A stretch of DNA of 19,516 bases. Source: an uncultured Eubacteriales bacterium (GTDB taxonomy: Bacteria; Bacillota; Clostridia; Oscillospirales; Acutalibacteraceae). The stretch lies in NCBI GenBank assembly GCA_934552855.1, contig CAKTEU010000031.1, positions 1 to 19,516 of the forward strand. Direction: 5' to 3'. Position numbers and translations under genes: made by a program. Each line of letters begins with the position of its first letter. Position 1 is the stretch's first letter. The notes beneath the pieces are model-generated. The model searched no databases. It was not told the DNA's origin and saw only the letters and a list, made by a program, of their open reading frames with translations. This document shows, one piece after another, positions 8,660 to 16,262 of the stretch.

Positions 8660-10111
8660 TTACTCCTTTTCTTCCTTTTTCAAATTTTCTGAAATTTTTG
8701 TTTCAAAACGGTTCTTTTTCGGTGACTTCGGAATTTCGGTCGGATAGTTACCGTCAAAGCAGGCGGTGCAATAACCCGTTTTGTTGATACCCTTTGCAAT
8801 TTGCTTAACGCTTGCAACGCTGAGATATCCGAGCGAATCAACGCCGATTATTTTTGCAATTTCGTCAACCGTGTGTTTGCAAGCGATGAGGTTATCGCGC
8901 GAATCAATGTCCGTTCCGTAATAGCATGGATTGACAAACGGCGGAGCGGAAACCCTCATATGAACCTCTTTTGCGCCGGCTTCACGAAGAAGCTTTACTA
9001 TTCTTGCGCTTGTTGTTCCTCTGACAATTGAATCGTCAATCATAACAATTCGTTTGCCTTTGACAACCTGTGAAAGCGGGTTAAGCTTTATGCGAACCTT
9101 ATCCTCACGGCTTTTTTGACCGGGAGAAATAAAGGTTCTGCCGATATATTTGTTTTTGATGAAGCCGATTTCATAGGGAATGCCGGATTGCTTTGAATAA
9201 CCGATTGCCGCATCAAGGCCGGAATCCGGCACACCAATCACAACGTCGGCCTGAACGGGGTGTTCAAGCGCAAGGAATGCACCGGCACGAAGCCTTGCCG
9301 AATGAACGCTGCACCCGTCTATTACCGAATCGGGGCGGGCAAAATAGATATACTCAAAAACACAAAGCGAACAATCTTTCTTTTCGCAATGTTCTTCAAT
9401 TGTTCGAACGCCGCTTTTGTCAAAAATAACAATTTCGCCGGGCTTAATATCCCTGACAAAAGTTGCCCCAACCGCATCAAGGGCACAGCTTTCTGAAGCA
9501 ACAACATATCTTCCGTCGTTTGTCACGCCGTAACAAAGCGGACGAAAACCGTTTTCGTCCCGAACGGCAATGAGCTTTGACGGAGACATGATGACAAGCG
9601 AGTATGCGCCTTTGAGTTTATAAAGCGCACGGTTGACCGCTTCTTCGATTGAGGGGGCGCAAAGGCGTTCTTTTGTGATGATGTATGAAATTACTTCGGT
9701 GTCGCTCGTTGTGTGAAAAATTGAGCCTTGAAGTTCAAGTTCACGGCGAAGCTCGCCGGAATTGACAAGGTTGCCGTTGTGAGCAAGAGCCATTTTTCCC
9801 TTGATGTGGTTAACAAGAATCGGCTGGGCATTGCTGCGTTCGTTTGCACCGGTTGTTCCGTATCTGACGTGACCGACAGCGATGTTGCCTTCACCGAGAC
9901 GTTCAATAATGTCCGGCGTAAAAACATCGTTAACAAGGCCGATGTCTTTATAAGCGCAGATTGCACCGTCATCGTTCACGGCGATTCCGCAGGATTCCTG
10001 ACCTCTGTGCTGAAGCGCAAAAAGCCCGTAATATGCAGTGCTTGTTACGTCGGATCTTTCGTCGGAATATACGCCGAAAACCCCACATTCTTCTCTTAAT
10101 GAATTACCCAT
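8660..10111 (-). CDS. purF: Amidophosphoribosyltransferase (PRPP amidotransferase), Fe-S type
   Basis: Makes phosphoribosylamine from PRPP and glutamine, the committed first step. The nucleophile Cys9 sits in EECGVFG, so the eight residues before it are probably a propeptide that must be cleaved, as in Bacillus PurF. The glutaminase domain (about 9-240) includes LQHRGQES and GHVRYGTTG. The phosphoribosyltransferase domain carries the PRPP loop VMIDDSIVRGTTS (356-368). Four cysteines expected to hold a [4Fe-4S] cluster are present: C250 before VFEYIYFARPDS, C396 in NPCYYG, and C448 and C451 in GYCTACFDGNYPTE. This is the oxygen-sensitive Bacillus-type enzyme, in keeping with an anaerobe. GGAGG precedes the ATG by 6 bases. 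Confidence 0.97.
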   Translation of the reverse strand: MGNSLREECGVFGVYSDERSDVTSTAYYGLFALQHRGQESCGIAVNDDGAICAYKDIGLVNDVFTPDIIERLGEGNIAVGHVRYGTTGANERSNAQPILVNHIKGKMALAHNGNLVNSGELRRELELQGSIFHTTSDTEVISYIITKERLCAPSIEEAVNRALYKLKGAYSLVIMSPSKLIAVRDENGFRPLCYGVTNDGRYVVASESCALDAVGATFVRDIKPGEIVIFDKSGVRTIEEHCEKKDCSLCVFEYIYFARPDSVIDGCSVHSARLRAGAFLALEHPVQADVVIGVPDSGLDAAIGYSKQSGIPYEIGFIKNKYIGRTFISPGQKSREDKVRIKLNPLSQVVKGKRIVMIDDSIVRGTTSARIVKLLREAGAKEVHMRVSAPPFVNPCYYGTDIDSRDNLIACKHTVDEIAKIIGVDSLGYLSVASVKQIAKGINKTGYCTACFDGNYPTEIPKSPKKNRFETKISENLKKEEKE

Positions 10112-10149
10112 GTTTATCCTCCGGGGTTAAAAGTGAGTTTTGGATAAAA

Positions 10150-10857
10150 TCAGCCGAAAACCCTTTTCATCATTTCGTTATATGCGTCTTCCACTCCGCC
10201 CATGTCACGGCGAAATCGATCCTTGTCAAGCTTTTCGTTTGTTTCTGCGTCCCAAAAGCGGCAGGTGTCGGGAGAAATTTCATCGGCAAGAACGATTGAA
10301 CCGTCCGGAAGTCTTCCGAATTCAAGCTTGAAGTCAACAAGCTTCACACCGAGTGAAAGGAAGTATTCTTTGAGAATACCGTTAACTTTGAAAGCAAGGG
10401 TTTTGATTGTTTCAAGCTCTTCTTTTGTTGCAAGACCGAGTGCAAGAGCGTGATAAGAATTGATAAGAGGATCATGAAGAGCATCGTTTTTATATGAAAA
10501 TTCAATTGTCGGTTCATCAAAAACAATGCCTTCCTCAACGCCGTAACGCTTTGCAAAAGAGCCGGCGGAAATGTTTCTGATAATTACTTCAAGGGGAACG
10601 ATCGAAACTTTTTTAACAAGCGCTTCACGGTCGTTCAGTTCTTTGACAAAATGGGTCGGAACGCCGTTTTTTTCAAGAAGACTGCAAAGGAAGTTTGACA
10701 TACGGTTGTTGACAACGCCTTTTCCGGCGATTGTTCCTTTTTTGAGTCCGTCAAGTGCGGTTGCATCGTCCTTATATGAGACGATTACAAGGCTCGGGTC
10801 ATCGGTTGAAAAAACTTTTTTTGCTTTTCCTTCATAAAGTTGTTCTGCTTTTTTCAT
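10150..10857 (-). CDS. purC: SAICAR synthetase
   Basis: Couples CAIR to aspartate with ATP to form SAICAR, the seventh step. The 235 residues begin MKKAEQLYEGKAKKVF, the standard PurC N-terminus, and contain the two family signatures PLEVIIRNISAGS and VDFKLEFG followed by LADEISPDTCRFWD. The reading frame stays open 35 codons further upstream, but that extension overlaps purE and resembles no PurC. GGAGG 9 bases before the ATG at 10857 fixes the start. A 16-base gap separates it from purE. The following 38-base gap holds the purF ribosome site. Confidence 0.97.
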   Translation of the reverse strand: MKKAEQLYEGKAKKVFSTDDPSLVIVSYKDDATALDGLKKGTIAGKGVVNNRMSNFLCSLLEKNGVPTHFVKELNDREALVKKVSIVPLEVIIRNISAGSFAKRYGVEEGIVFDEPTIEFSYKNDALHDPLINSYHALALGLATKEELETIKTLAFKVNGILKEYFLSLGVKLVDFKLEFGRLPDGSIVLADEISPDTCRFWDAETNEKLDKDRFRRDMGGVEDAYNEMMKRVFG

Positions 10858-10873
10858 TGCTATGTTCCTCCGC

Positions 10874-11368
10874 TCAATTATTAAACTGTTCTTCAACAGC
10901 TTTGTTTTTTGAAAGTACTTTTTCGGTGTCCGCTTTGCGTTTTGCAAAAAGCTTTTCGGCAAGGCTTTCGTCCGTTACCGAAAAGATTTCAACACATAAC
11001 AAAGCGGCATTGACTGCACCGTCTATCGCAACCGTTGCAACGGGTATGCCCGATGGCATCTGTACGGTTGAAAGAAGTGCGTCAATACCGCTTAATTTTC
11101 CTGAATTGATTGGAATGCCGATAACGGGCAAAGTTGTGTTTGCCGCAATTGCCCCGGCAAGGTGCGCCGCCATTCCGGCCGCCGCAATGATTGCGCCAAA
11201 GCCGTTTTTGCGTGCTTCAAGGCTGAACTGCTTTGCTTCTTCGGGCGTTCGGTGCGCCGAAAAAACGTGCACTTCAAACGGTACTCCGAAATCTTTGAGG
11301 GTTTGCGCCGCTTTTGAAACAACAGGCAAATCGCTGTCGCTTCCCATGATGATTCCAACTTTTTTCAT
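10874..11368 (-). CDS. purE: N5-carboxyaminoimidazole ribonucleotide mutase, class I PurE
   Basis: Forms CAIR, the sixth step. The 164 residues start MKKVGIIMGSDSDLPVV and include SAHRTPE, GAIIAAAGMAAHL, LPVIGIPI and the run SGIDALLSTVQMPSG. These are hallmarks of the class I enzyme, which usually takes N5-CAIR from PurK rather than CO2 and AIR directly. No purK is in this window. The frame is open to 11473, but the extra 35 codons run through a terminator hairpin and riboswitch, so the ATG at 11368 with GGAGG 6 bases before it is the true start. It is the first gene of the operon. Confidence 0.97.
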   Translation of the reverse strand: MKKVGIIMGSDSDLPVVSKAAQTLKDFGVPFEVHVFSAHRTPEEAKQFSLEARKNGFGAIIAAAGMAAHLAGAIAANTTLPVIGIPINSGKLSGIDALLSTVQMPSGIPVATVAIDGAVNAALLCVEIFSVTDESLAEKLFAKRKADTEKVLSKNKAVEEQFNN

Positions 11369-11381
11369 ACTTAACCTCCGT

Positions 11382-11428
11382 AAAAACAAAAAGAGCATAA
11401 TTATCATCATTTCAAGATAACTATGCCC
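11382..11428 (-). terminator. Intrinsic terminator of the ZTP riboswitch
   Basis: On the minus strand GGGCATAGTTATC (11428-11416) pairs along all 13 positions, two of them G-U, with GATAATTATGCTC (11405-11393). The loop is 10 bases and is followed by TTTTTGTTTTT. The first arm begins with the GGGC that also ends the conserved riboswitch core, so the two structures cannot form together. It lies 14 bases before the purE start codon and should block the operon when ligand is absent. Confidence 0.9.
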
Positions 11429-11501
11429 AGACGGTCGGCGGATAAAGGTTTTTCGGTCCACGTGGTGCTCCACTTATAAACCGTCAGGCCCGAAAACCTT
11501 T
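11425..11501 (-). ncRNA. ZTP (pfl) riboswitch controlling the purine operon
   Basis: Senses the AICAR derivatives ZMP and ZTP, which build up when 10-formyltetrahydrofolate is short. The minus strand shows P1 (11490-11501 with 11444-11456, 12 pairs plus one bulge), then the conserved GGCCTGACGG, and a P2 hairpin GTGG-AGCA-CCAC (11462-11473). The conserved 3' core CCGACCGTCTGGGC matches the known Fusobacterium ulcerans aptamer. GACGG (11481-11485) can pair with CCGTC (11430-11434) to make the class pseudoknot. The core runs directly into an overlapping terminator, so ligand binding should turn transcription on. This makes physiological sense: the operon encodes PurH, which consumes ZMP, and PurN, which uses the same folate. 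Confidence 0.92.
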
Positions 11502-11545
11502 GTTCAATTAAGGCCGAAAATAAAAACGTCTTCGGCAACAATAAG

Positions 11546-11575
11546 ATTATATCACACCTGCAAACTCAATGTCAA
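11546..11575 (-). promoter_or_regulatory. Promoter of the purine operon
   Basis: On the minus strand TTGACA (11570-11575) and TATAAT (11546-11551) are both exact sigma-A consensus with an 18-base spacer. The start point should fall near 11538-11540, about 38 bases before the riboswitch. I see no PurR box I would trust; control appears to be mainly by the riboswitch. Confidence 0.85.
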
Positions 11576-11631
11576 TCAAAAGAGGGAAAATGAAAAGACC
11601 TTCTTAAAATTAATTGTTTGTTCATCTTTTA

Positions 11632-11659
11632 TTGACACAAGAAAAATAAGTGTTAAAAT
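11632..11659 (+). promoter_or_regulatory. Plus-strand promoter divergent from the purine operon
   Basis: TTGACA (11632-11637) and TAAAAT (11654-11659) are separated by 16 bases, and a TG one base before the -10 makes it an extended -10 promoter. Transcription would start near 11666 and run into the hairpin at 11670-11698 and the small ORF beyond. Confidence 0.7.
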
Positions 11660-11669
11660 GTCAATTGAG

Positions 11670-11704
11670 AAGTCTGATTGCAAGTTGAAATCAGATTTTA
11701 TTTT
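11670..11704 (+). terminator. Terminator-like hairpin at the start of a transcript
   Basis: AAGTCTGATT (11670-11679) pairs over ten positions, one G-U, with AATCAGATTT (11689-11698) around a 9-base loop, followed by TATTTTG. It begins only a few bases after the expected transcription start at about 11666. It could end a transcript of about 40 bases, act as an attenuator, or hide the start codon of the small ORF at 11678. Confidence 0.45.
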
Positions 11705-11950
11705 GACGATATCGTTCGAAAATACAGTGTAAATTCGGCATTCGGTTCAACGCAAACATTTTCGGACTTCACTCGACAGATAAAAAAGGAAAAGAGGACA
11801 ACAACAGCAACGGAAAACTGCGATACATATTACTGGAAAGCAAACAAAAAAGCCGACGAACCTGAAAGCAATGCCTCAAGACTGATGTTCTTCATCTTTG
11901 CGCTTGTCAAATGGTTCATGAGCTTAATTGACCGCATAAGAGCAAAATAA
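11678..11950 (+). CDS. Hypothetical small protein, uncertain
   Basis: I do not recognise this 90-codon reading frame. It would start at TTG, directly after an in-frame stop, with only a weak GAGAAG in front, and the start lies inside a hairpin. The N-terminal half is charged and polar, with KKEKRTTTATENCD in the middle. The C-terminal part, LMFFIFALVKWFMSLIDRIRAK-like in character (about residues 69-90), is hydrophobic to amphipathic and could lie in or on the membrane. In its favour are an upstream promoter, coding-like codons, and a stop followed by hairpins. Against it are the poor start and the lack of a known family. It could be a small membrane peptide, a decayed gene or chance. Confidence 0.3.
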   Translation: MQVEIRFYFDDIVRKYSVNSAFGSTQTFSDFTRQIKKEKRTTTATENCDTYYWKANKKADEPESNASRLMFFIFALVKWFMSLIDRIRAK

Positions 11951-12002
11951 GCTTAACCGCAATATAATTTTTGCTTTCGGCAAAAGCTTAAAATCAACAA
12001 CA

Positions 12003-12059
12003 AAAAGCTATAATTCACATTTCCCCTAAAGACCAAGGCGATTGTGAATTATAGCTTTT
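12003..12059. terminator. Strong bidirectional hairpin between convergent units
   Basis: AAAAGCTATAATTCACA (12003-12019) and its exact reverse complement (12043-12059) form a 17-bp perfect stem around a 23-base loop. On the minus strand the stem is followed by TTTTTGTTGTTGATTTT, so it probably ends the marR-ABC operon, whose last stop is 56 bases away. On the plus strand TTTTAATTTT follows, so it may also end the small transcription unit at 11632-11950. Confidence 0.7.
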
Positions 12060-12114
12060 AATTTTAAAATGGTTTTATTTTCTTTTGATACTCTTTTGCA
12101 GTTTCAAAACAAAA

Positions 12115-14046
12115 TCACTCAAGTTCAAATGCACCTGTATAAAGCTTGCAGTATACGCCCTTTTCGGCGATGAGTTTTTCATGATTTCCCCGTTCAATAA
12201 TTCTTCCGTGGTCAAGAACCATAATGACATCGGAATTTTGAACGGTTGAAAGGCGGTGAGCAATAACAAAAACGGTTCTGCCTTTCATCAATGCGTCCAT
12301 TCCGCTTTGAACAAGCGTTTCGGTTCTGGTGTCAATTGAAGACGTTGCTTCGTCAAGAATCATAACCGGCGGGTCGGCAACGGCAGCCCTTGCAATTGAA
12401 AGAAGCTGACGCTGACCTTGCGAAAGGTTTGCTCCGTTGCCGGTGAGCATTGTGTTGTAACCATCCGGAAGACGCTTGATAAAGCCGTCTGCATTCGCAA
12501 GCTTTGCCGCTTTAAAAACTTCTTCGTCCGTTGCGTCAAGCTTGCCGTAGCGGATATTTTCCATAACCGTTCCGGTGAAAAGGTTCGTGTCCTGCAAAAC
12601 AATTCCGAGTGAACGGCGAAGGTCGCTCTTTTTGATTTTGTTGATATTGATATCGTCATAGCGAATCTTTCCGTCCGCAATGTCATAAAAGCGGTTGATA
12701 AGGTTCGTTATTGTTGTTTTGCCTGCGCCGGTTGCGCCAACAAAGGCAACCTTTTGTCCGGGTTCGGCATAAAGGCTTATGTCGTGAAGAACGTCCTTGC
12801 CTTCGGTATAAGCAAAATCAACGTCAAAAAATCTGACTTCGCCTTTGAGCTCGGTATAGGTTACGCTGCCGTCCTTATGGGGGTGCTTCCACGCCCAAAG
12901 GCCTGTTCTTTTTTCACTTTCTTCAAGTGTTCCGTCGGCGTTTTTCTTTGCGTTGACAAGGGTAACATAGCCGTTGTCGGCTTCCTCTTTTTCGTCAAGA
13001 AGGTCAAAAATTCTTTCCGCACCGGCAAGAGCCATAACAACCGCATTGAGCTGCTGCGAAAGCTGGTTGATTGGCATTACAAAGCTTTTTGAAAGCTGCA
13101 TGAACGAAGCGACCGAAGCAAATGTGAGTCCGCCGACACCGTTCACCGAAAGCAAACCGCCAAGAACCGCAACAAGAACATATTGCAAATGGCCGAGGTT
13201 GTTGTTGACCGGTCCGATTACGTTTGCAAACTTGTTTGCGTGGTATGCGTTTTCAAAAAGTTCTTCGTTCTTTTTGTCAAAGTCAACTTTTGTTGCGTCC
13301 TCGTGGCAGAATACTTTGATAACCTTTTGCCCGTTTATCATTTCTTCAATATAGCCGTTAACGTCGCCGAGCGATTTTTGCTGTTTTACAAAAAACTTTC
13401 CGCTTCGTTTTGCAACCTGACCGGTGATTAAAAGCATGAGAACAACGCTGATGATTACAAAAATTGTAAGGTGCCACGAAAGCGAGCACATTGCGCTGAA
13501 AACGGCAACAACCGTAACTGCGGAAGAAAGCGTTTGCGGAACGGTTTGCGAAATCATCTGGCGCAGTGTGTCGGTGTCGTTTGTGTATCGGCTCATGATA
13601 TCGCCGTGGGTGTTTGTGTCAAAGTATTTTATCGGGAGAGTCTGCATATGGGCAAACATATCATCTCTGATTGTTTTAAGCACGCCCTGGGCAACAATTG
13701 CCATGACTCTGTTTTGGATATAAACGGCAACGATTCCGCAAAGATAAATTGCCGCCATTTTGAGTATTGCACCCAAAAGCCCGCCGAAATTCGGCGAAGC
13801 GGTTTTGAGCAGCGGCTCAATGTAATCGCCGATAAGTGTTTTAAGGAAAAGCGAGGAAGAAACGCTCGCCGCCGCATTGATAACAATGCAGATTATAACG
13901 GTCAAAAGCTTCAGCTTGTTACCCCTGAGGATATATCCCAAAAGGCGTTTAACCGTACCTTTTTTCACCTTTTGCTTCGGCATTCCTCTTGCGTTCATTT
14001 GTCCTCTCGGTCCTGCGGGAACTCTTGCGACTCTTTCGTTTGCCAT
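12115..14046 (-). CDS. ABC exporter half-transporter, catalytically competent subunit
   Basis: A 643-residue fused membrane and ATPase half of a type IV (multidrug/lipid) ABC exporter. The basic N-terminus precedes six membrane segments (about 40-345). The ATPase domain has Walker A GATGAGKTT (437-445), Q-loop Q485, signature LSQGQ (541-545, degenerate from LSGGQ), Walker B VMILDE with catalytic E566, and switch His597. Between the membrane and ATPase domains is an extra linker of about 45 residues (about 353-398) rich in charge and tryptophan (TGLWAWKHPHKDG). It shares one base with the preceding gene (TAATG), has AGGAGG before it, and should pair with that product as a heterodimer. The substrate cannot be read from sequence. 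Confidence 0.93.
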   Translation of the reverse strand: MANERVARVPAGPRGQMNARGMPKQKVKKGTVKRLLGYILRGNKLKLLTVIICIVINAAASVSSSLFLKTLIGDYIEPLLKTASPNFGGLLGAILKMAAIYLCGIVAVYIQNRVMAIVAQGVLKTIRDDMFAHMQTLPIKYFDTNTHGDIMSRYTNDTDTLRQMISQTVPQTLSSAVTVVAVFSAMCSLSWHLTIFVIISVVLMLLITGQVAKRSGKFFVKQQKSLGDVNGYIEEMINGQKVIKVFCHEDATKVDFDKKNEELFENAYHANKFANVIGPVNNNLGHLQYVLVAVLGGLLSVNGVGGLTFASVASFMQLSKSFVMPINQLSQQLNAVVMALAGAERIFDLLDEKEEADNGYVTLVNAKKNADGTLEESEKRTGLWAWKHPHKDGSVTYTELKGEVRFFDVDFAYTEGKDVLHDISLYAEPGQKVAFVGATGAGKTTITNLINRFYDIADGKIRYDDININKIKKSDLRRSLGIVLQDTNLFTGTVMENIRYGKLDATDEEVFKAAKLANADGFIKRLPDGYNTMLTGNGANLSQGQRQLLSIARAAVADPPVMILDEATSSIDTRTETLVQSGMDALMKGRTVFVIAHRLSTVQNSDVIMVLDHGRIIERGNHEKLIAEKGVYCKLYTGAFELE

Positions 14047-15791
14047 TACGCTTTTCCTCCTTTCGTCTGCGAATTATAAACTTCGGTGTAAATCGTGTCT
14101 TTTCCGAGCAGTTCCTCGTGCGTTCCGATGTTTTCAATTCTTCCGTCGTCAAGAACAATAATCTTGTCTGCGTGTTCAATTGAGGAAATACGCTGGGCGA
14201 TGATTATCTTTGTCGTTTCGGGAATGTAATCTGCAAAGCCCTTTCTTATGAGTGCGTCGGTTTGGGTGTCAACCGCACTCGTAGAATCGTCAAGAACAAG
14301 AATTTTCGGCTTTTTGAGCAGCGAACGTGCAATGCAAAGACGCTGTTTTTGTCCGCCGGAAACATTGGTGCCGCCTTGTTCAATATAAGTGTCGTATCCT
14401 TTTTCAAACGTTTGAATGAACGAATCCGCCTGAGCAAGAACACAGGCCTCTTTCATTTCTTCGTCGGTTGCGTCAGGGTTGCCCCAACGAAGGTTATCCT
14501 TGATTGTTCCGGAGAAAAGAACGTTCTTTTGAAGAACCATTGCAACCTTTTCACGAAGTGTGTCAAGGTCATAATCCCGAACGTCAACGCCGCCGACTTT
14601 GACCGAGCCTGTTGTAACGTCATAAAGCCTTGCAATAAGCTGAACAAGCGTTGATTTTGAAGAACCGGTTGAACCGATGATTCCGACGGTTTCGCCGCTT
14701 TTAATTTTGAACGAAGCATCTTTGAGGCAAAGCTTGTTTTCATCGTTTTTATAGCTGAAACCGACATTGTCAAATTCAACCGAACCGTCTTTGACTTCCG
14801 TAACCGGGTTTTCCGGGTTTTTAAGGCTGCTTTCTTCGGAAAGTACTTCCGAAATACGTTCTGCGGAGGCACGGGACATTGTAATCATGACAAAAATCAT
14901 TGAAAGCATCATGAGGTTCATAAGAATCTGCATTGCATATGTCATAAGAATTACAAGGTCGCCGGTGGTAAGTCCCGCTTCCGGAACGTTTCCGGTTGAA
15001 ACAATAAGCTTTGCGCCGAACCACGAGATGAGAAGCATTGTTGAATATGCAGCGGTCTGCATGAGCGGAGCGTTGAAAGCAAGAAGTTTTTCCGCCGAAA
15101 CAAAGTCTTTATAAATTTTATCGGAAACCGAATTGAATTTTTCCTTTTCATGTTCTTCACGGACAAAGGATTTTACAACACGGATTCCGTGAAGATTTTC
15201 CGAAACGATGTTGTTGAGCTTATCATATGTTTTGAAAACACGTTCAAAAATCGGATGCGCATGAGTGACAATGTAATAAAGCCCAAGCGCAAGAAGCGGA
15301 AGAACGCAAAGGAAAATGAGCGAAAGGCGGGCACTGATTCTTATCGCCATAATGAGCGAAAAAACAATCATCAGCGGCGCGCGCACCGCAATTCGGATAA
15401 TCATCTGATATGCGTTTTGCATATTCGTGACGTCGGTCGTAAGTCTCGTCACAAGGCTTGAGACGGAAAACTTGTCGATGTTTGAAAATGAGAACGACTG
15501 AACGTTGTGGAACATATCGTGTCTGAGGTTTTTTGAAAAACCTGCGGAAGCATAAGCTGCGTATTTTCCCGCAAGCGCACCGAAAACAAGCGACATTATG
15601 CAAAACACAACAAGCATAATTCCAACCTTGACGATGTAATTCATATCGCCGAGATTCACGCCGTAATCAAGCATTTTTCCCATGTAATACGGAATAATTA
15701 CTTCCATCACAACTTCAAGCGAAACAAAAAGCGGAGTCAGAATTGACGCTTTTTTATATTCACGGATGCATTTTGAAAGTCTTTTAATCAT
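14046..15791 (-). CDS. ABC exporter half-transporter, subunit with degenerate ATP site
   Basis: A 581-residue partner half-transporter with six membrane segments (about 15-310) and an ATPase domain. Walker A is GSTGSSKS (373-380), Q-loop Q421, signature VSGGQ (477-481, intact). Walker B is ILVLDD, where D502 replaces the catalytic Glu, and Q533 (IIAQR) replaces the switch His. This is the degenerate member of a TM287/288- or BmrCD-like heterodimer: its intact signature would serve the partner's competent site. An ATG two codons upstream (15797) is possible but only 3 bases from GGGAGG; the ATG at 15791 has about 9 bases. It overlaps the end of the marR-type gene, so expression is coupled to the regulator. 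Confidence 0.93.
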   Translation of the reverse strand: MIKRLSKCIREYKKASILTPLFVSLEVVMEVIIPYYMGKMLDYGVNLGDMNYIVKVGIMLVVFCIMSLVFGALAGKYAAYASAGFSKNLRHDMFHNVQSFSFSNIDKFSVSSLVTRLTTDVTNMQNAYQMIIRIAVRAPLMIVFSLIMAIRISARLSLIFLCVLPLLALGLYYIVTHAHPIFERVFKTYDKLNNIVSENLHGIRVVKSFVREEHEKEKFNSVSDKIYKDFVSAEKLLAFNAPLMQTAAYSTMLLISWFGAKLIVSTGNVPEAGLTTGDLVILMTYAMQILMNLMMLSMIFVMITMSRASAERISEVLSEESSLKNPENPVTEVKDGSVEFDNVGFSYKNDENKLCLKDASFKIKSGETVGIIGSTGSSKSTLVQLIARLYDVTTGSVKVGGVDVRDYDLDTLREKVAMVLQKNVLFSGTIKDNLRWGNPDATDEEMKEACVLAQADSFIQTFEKGYDTYIEQGGTNVSGGQKQRLCIARSLLKKPKILVLDDSTSAVDTQTDALIRKGFADYIPETTKIIIAQRISSIEHADKIIVLDDGRIENIGTHEELLGKDTIYTEVYNSQTKGGKA

Positions 15792-16236
15792 CGGCATCTT
15801 CCTCCCCGATATTTTTTCTTATTTTTGAAAGCACGGTGAAAAAGGTTTCAAGTTCTTCTTCACTGATGTTTGTGCTGAGCCGTTTTTCAAGTGCGGCAAA
15901 TTTTTCGTCAAGCGTCTCTTCAATTTTGATTGCCTTTTCGGTCAGAACAATTTTTTTGAGCCTTGCATCATAATCAACACCGACACGCTTTATAAGACCG
16001 TTTTTTTCCATGAGCTTAAGCATACTTGTTGCGCTTGACGGGCGAACGTTGCATTCCTTTTCAAAATCACGCTGAAAAATGTCACGGTCACGGTTATGAT
16101 ATAAAAGCCCGATTGCCCAGCCGTGTGCGCCGGTGAGCTTATCAACGCTTTCCTTGTCGGTATTATTGTCAATATACCGCTTGATAAGCCGTGAACACTT
16201 GTGCATTTCAAAAAAGATATATTTATTGCACTCCAA
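15784..16236 (-). CDS. MarR-family transcriptional regulator
   Basis: A 150-residue winged-helix repressor, predicted to bind DNA as a dimer. The recognition region is VRPSSATSMLKLMEKNGLIKR (about 64-84), followed by the wing VGVDYDARLKKIVLTEKA; flanking helices would form the dimer interface. The start is TTG: AGGAGG lies 8 bases before it, and no ATG with a ribosome site exists nearby. The gene overlaps the first ABC gene by 8 bases and is the first gene of a three-gene operon. A palindrome at the promoter (16288-16309) is the obvious binding site, so it most likely represses itself and the exporter until a ligand is bound. The ligand is unknown. Confidence 0.92.
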   Translation of the reverse strand: MECNKYIFFEMHKCSRLIKRYIDNNTDKESVDKLTGAHGWAIGLLYHNRDRDIFQRDFEKECNVRPSSATSMLKLMEKNGLIKRVGVDYDARLKKIVLTEKAIKIEETLDEKFAALEKRLSTNISEEELETFFTVLSKIRKNIGEEDADD

Positions 16237-16262
16237 ACCTTTGACCTCCTTTATAAATTTTG

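Noticed and set aside
10858..10962. In-frame 35-codon extension of purC
   Set aside because: It overlaps the purE coding end, is basic low-complexity sequence, and the GGAGG site with the conserved N-terminus points to 10857.
11369..11473. In-frame 35-codon extension of purE
   Set aside because: It reads through the terminator stem and riboswitch core. A GGAGG site and the conserved MKKVGIIMGSDSD start fix the gene at 11368.
11380..11540. Guanine/adenine (xpt-type) purine riboswitch before purE
   Set aside because: The conserved three-way junction sequences are absent, while the ZTP core CCGACCGTCTGGGC is exact.
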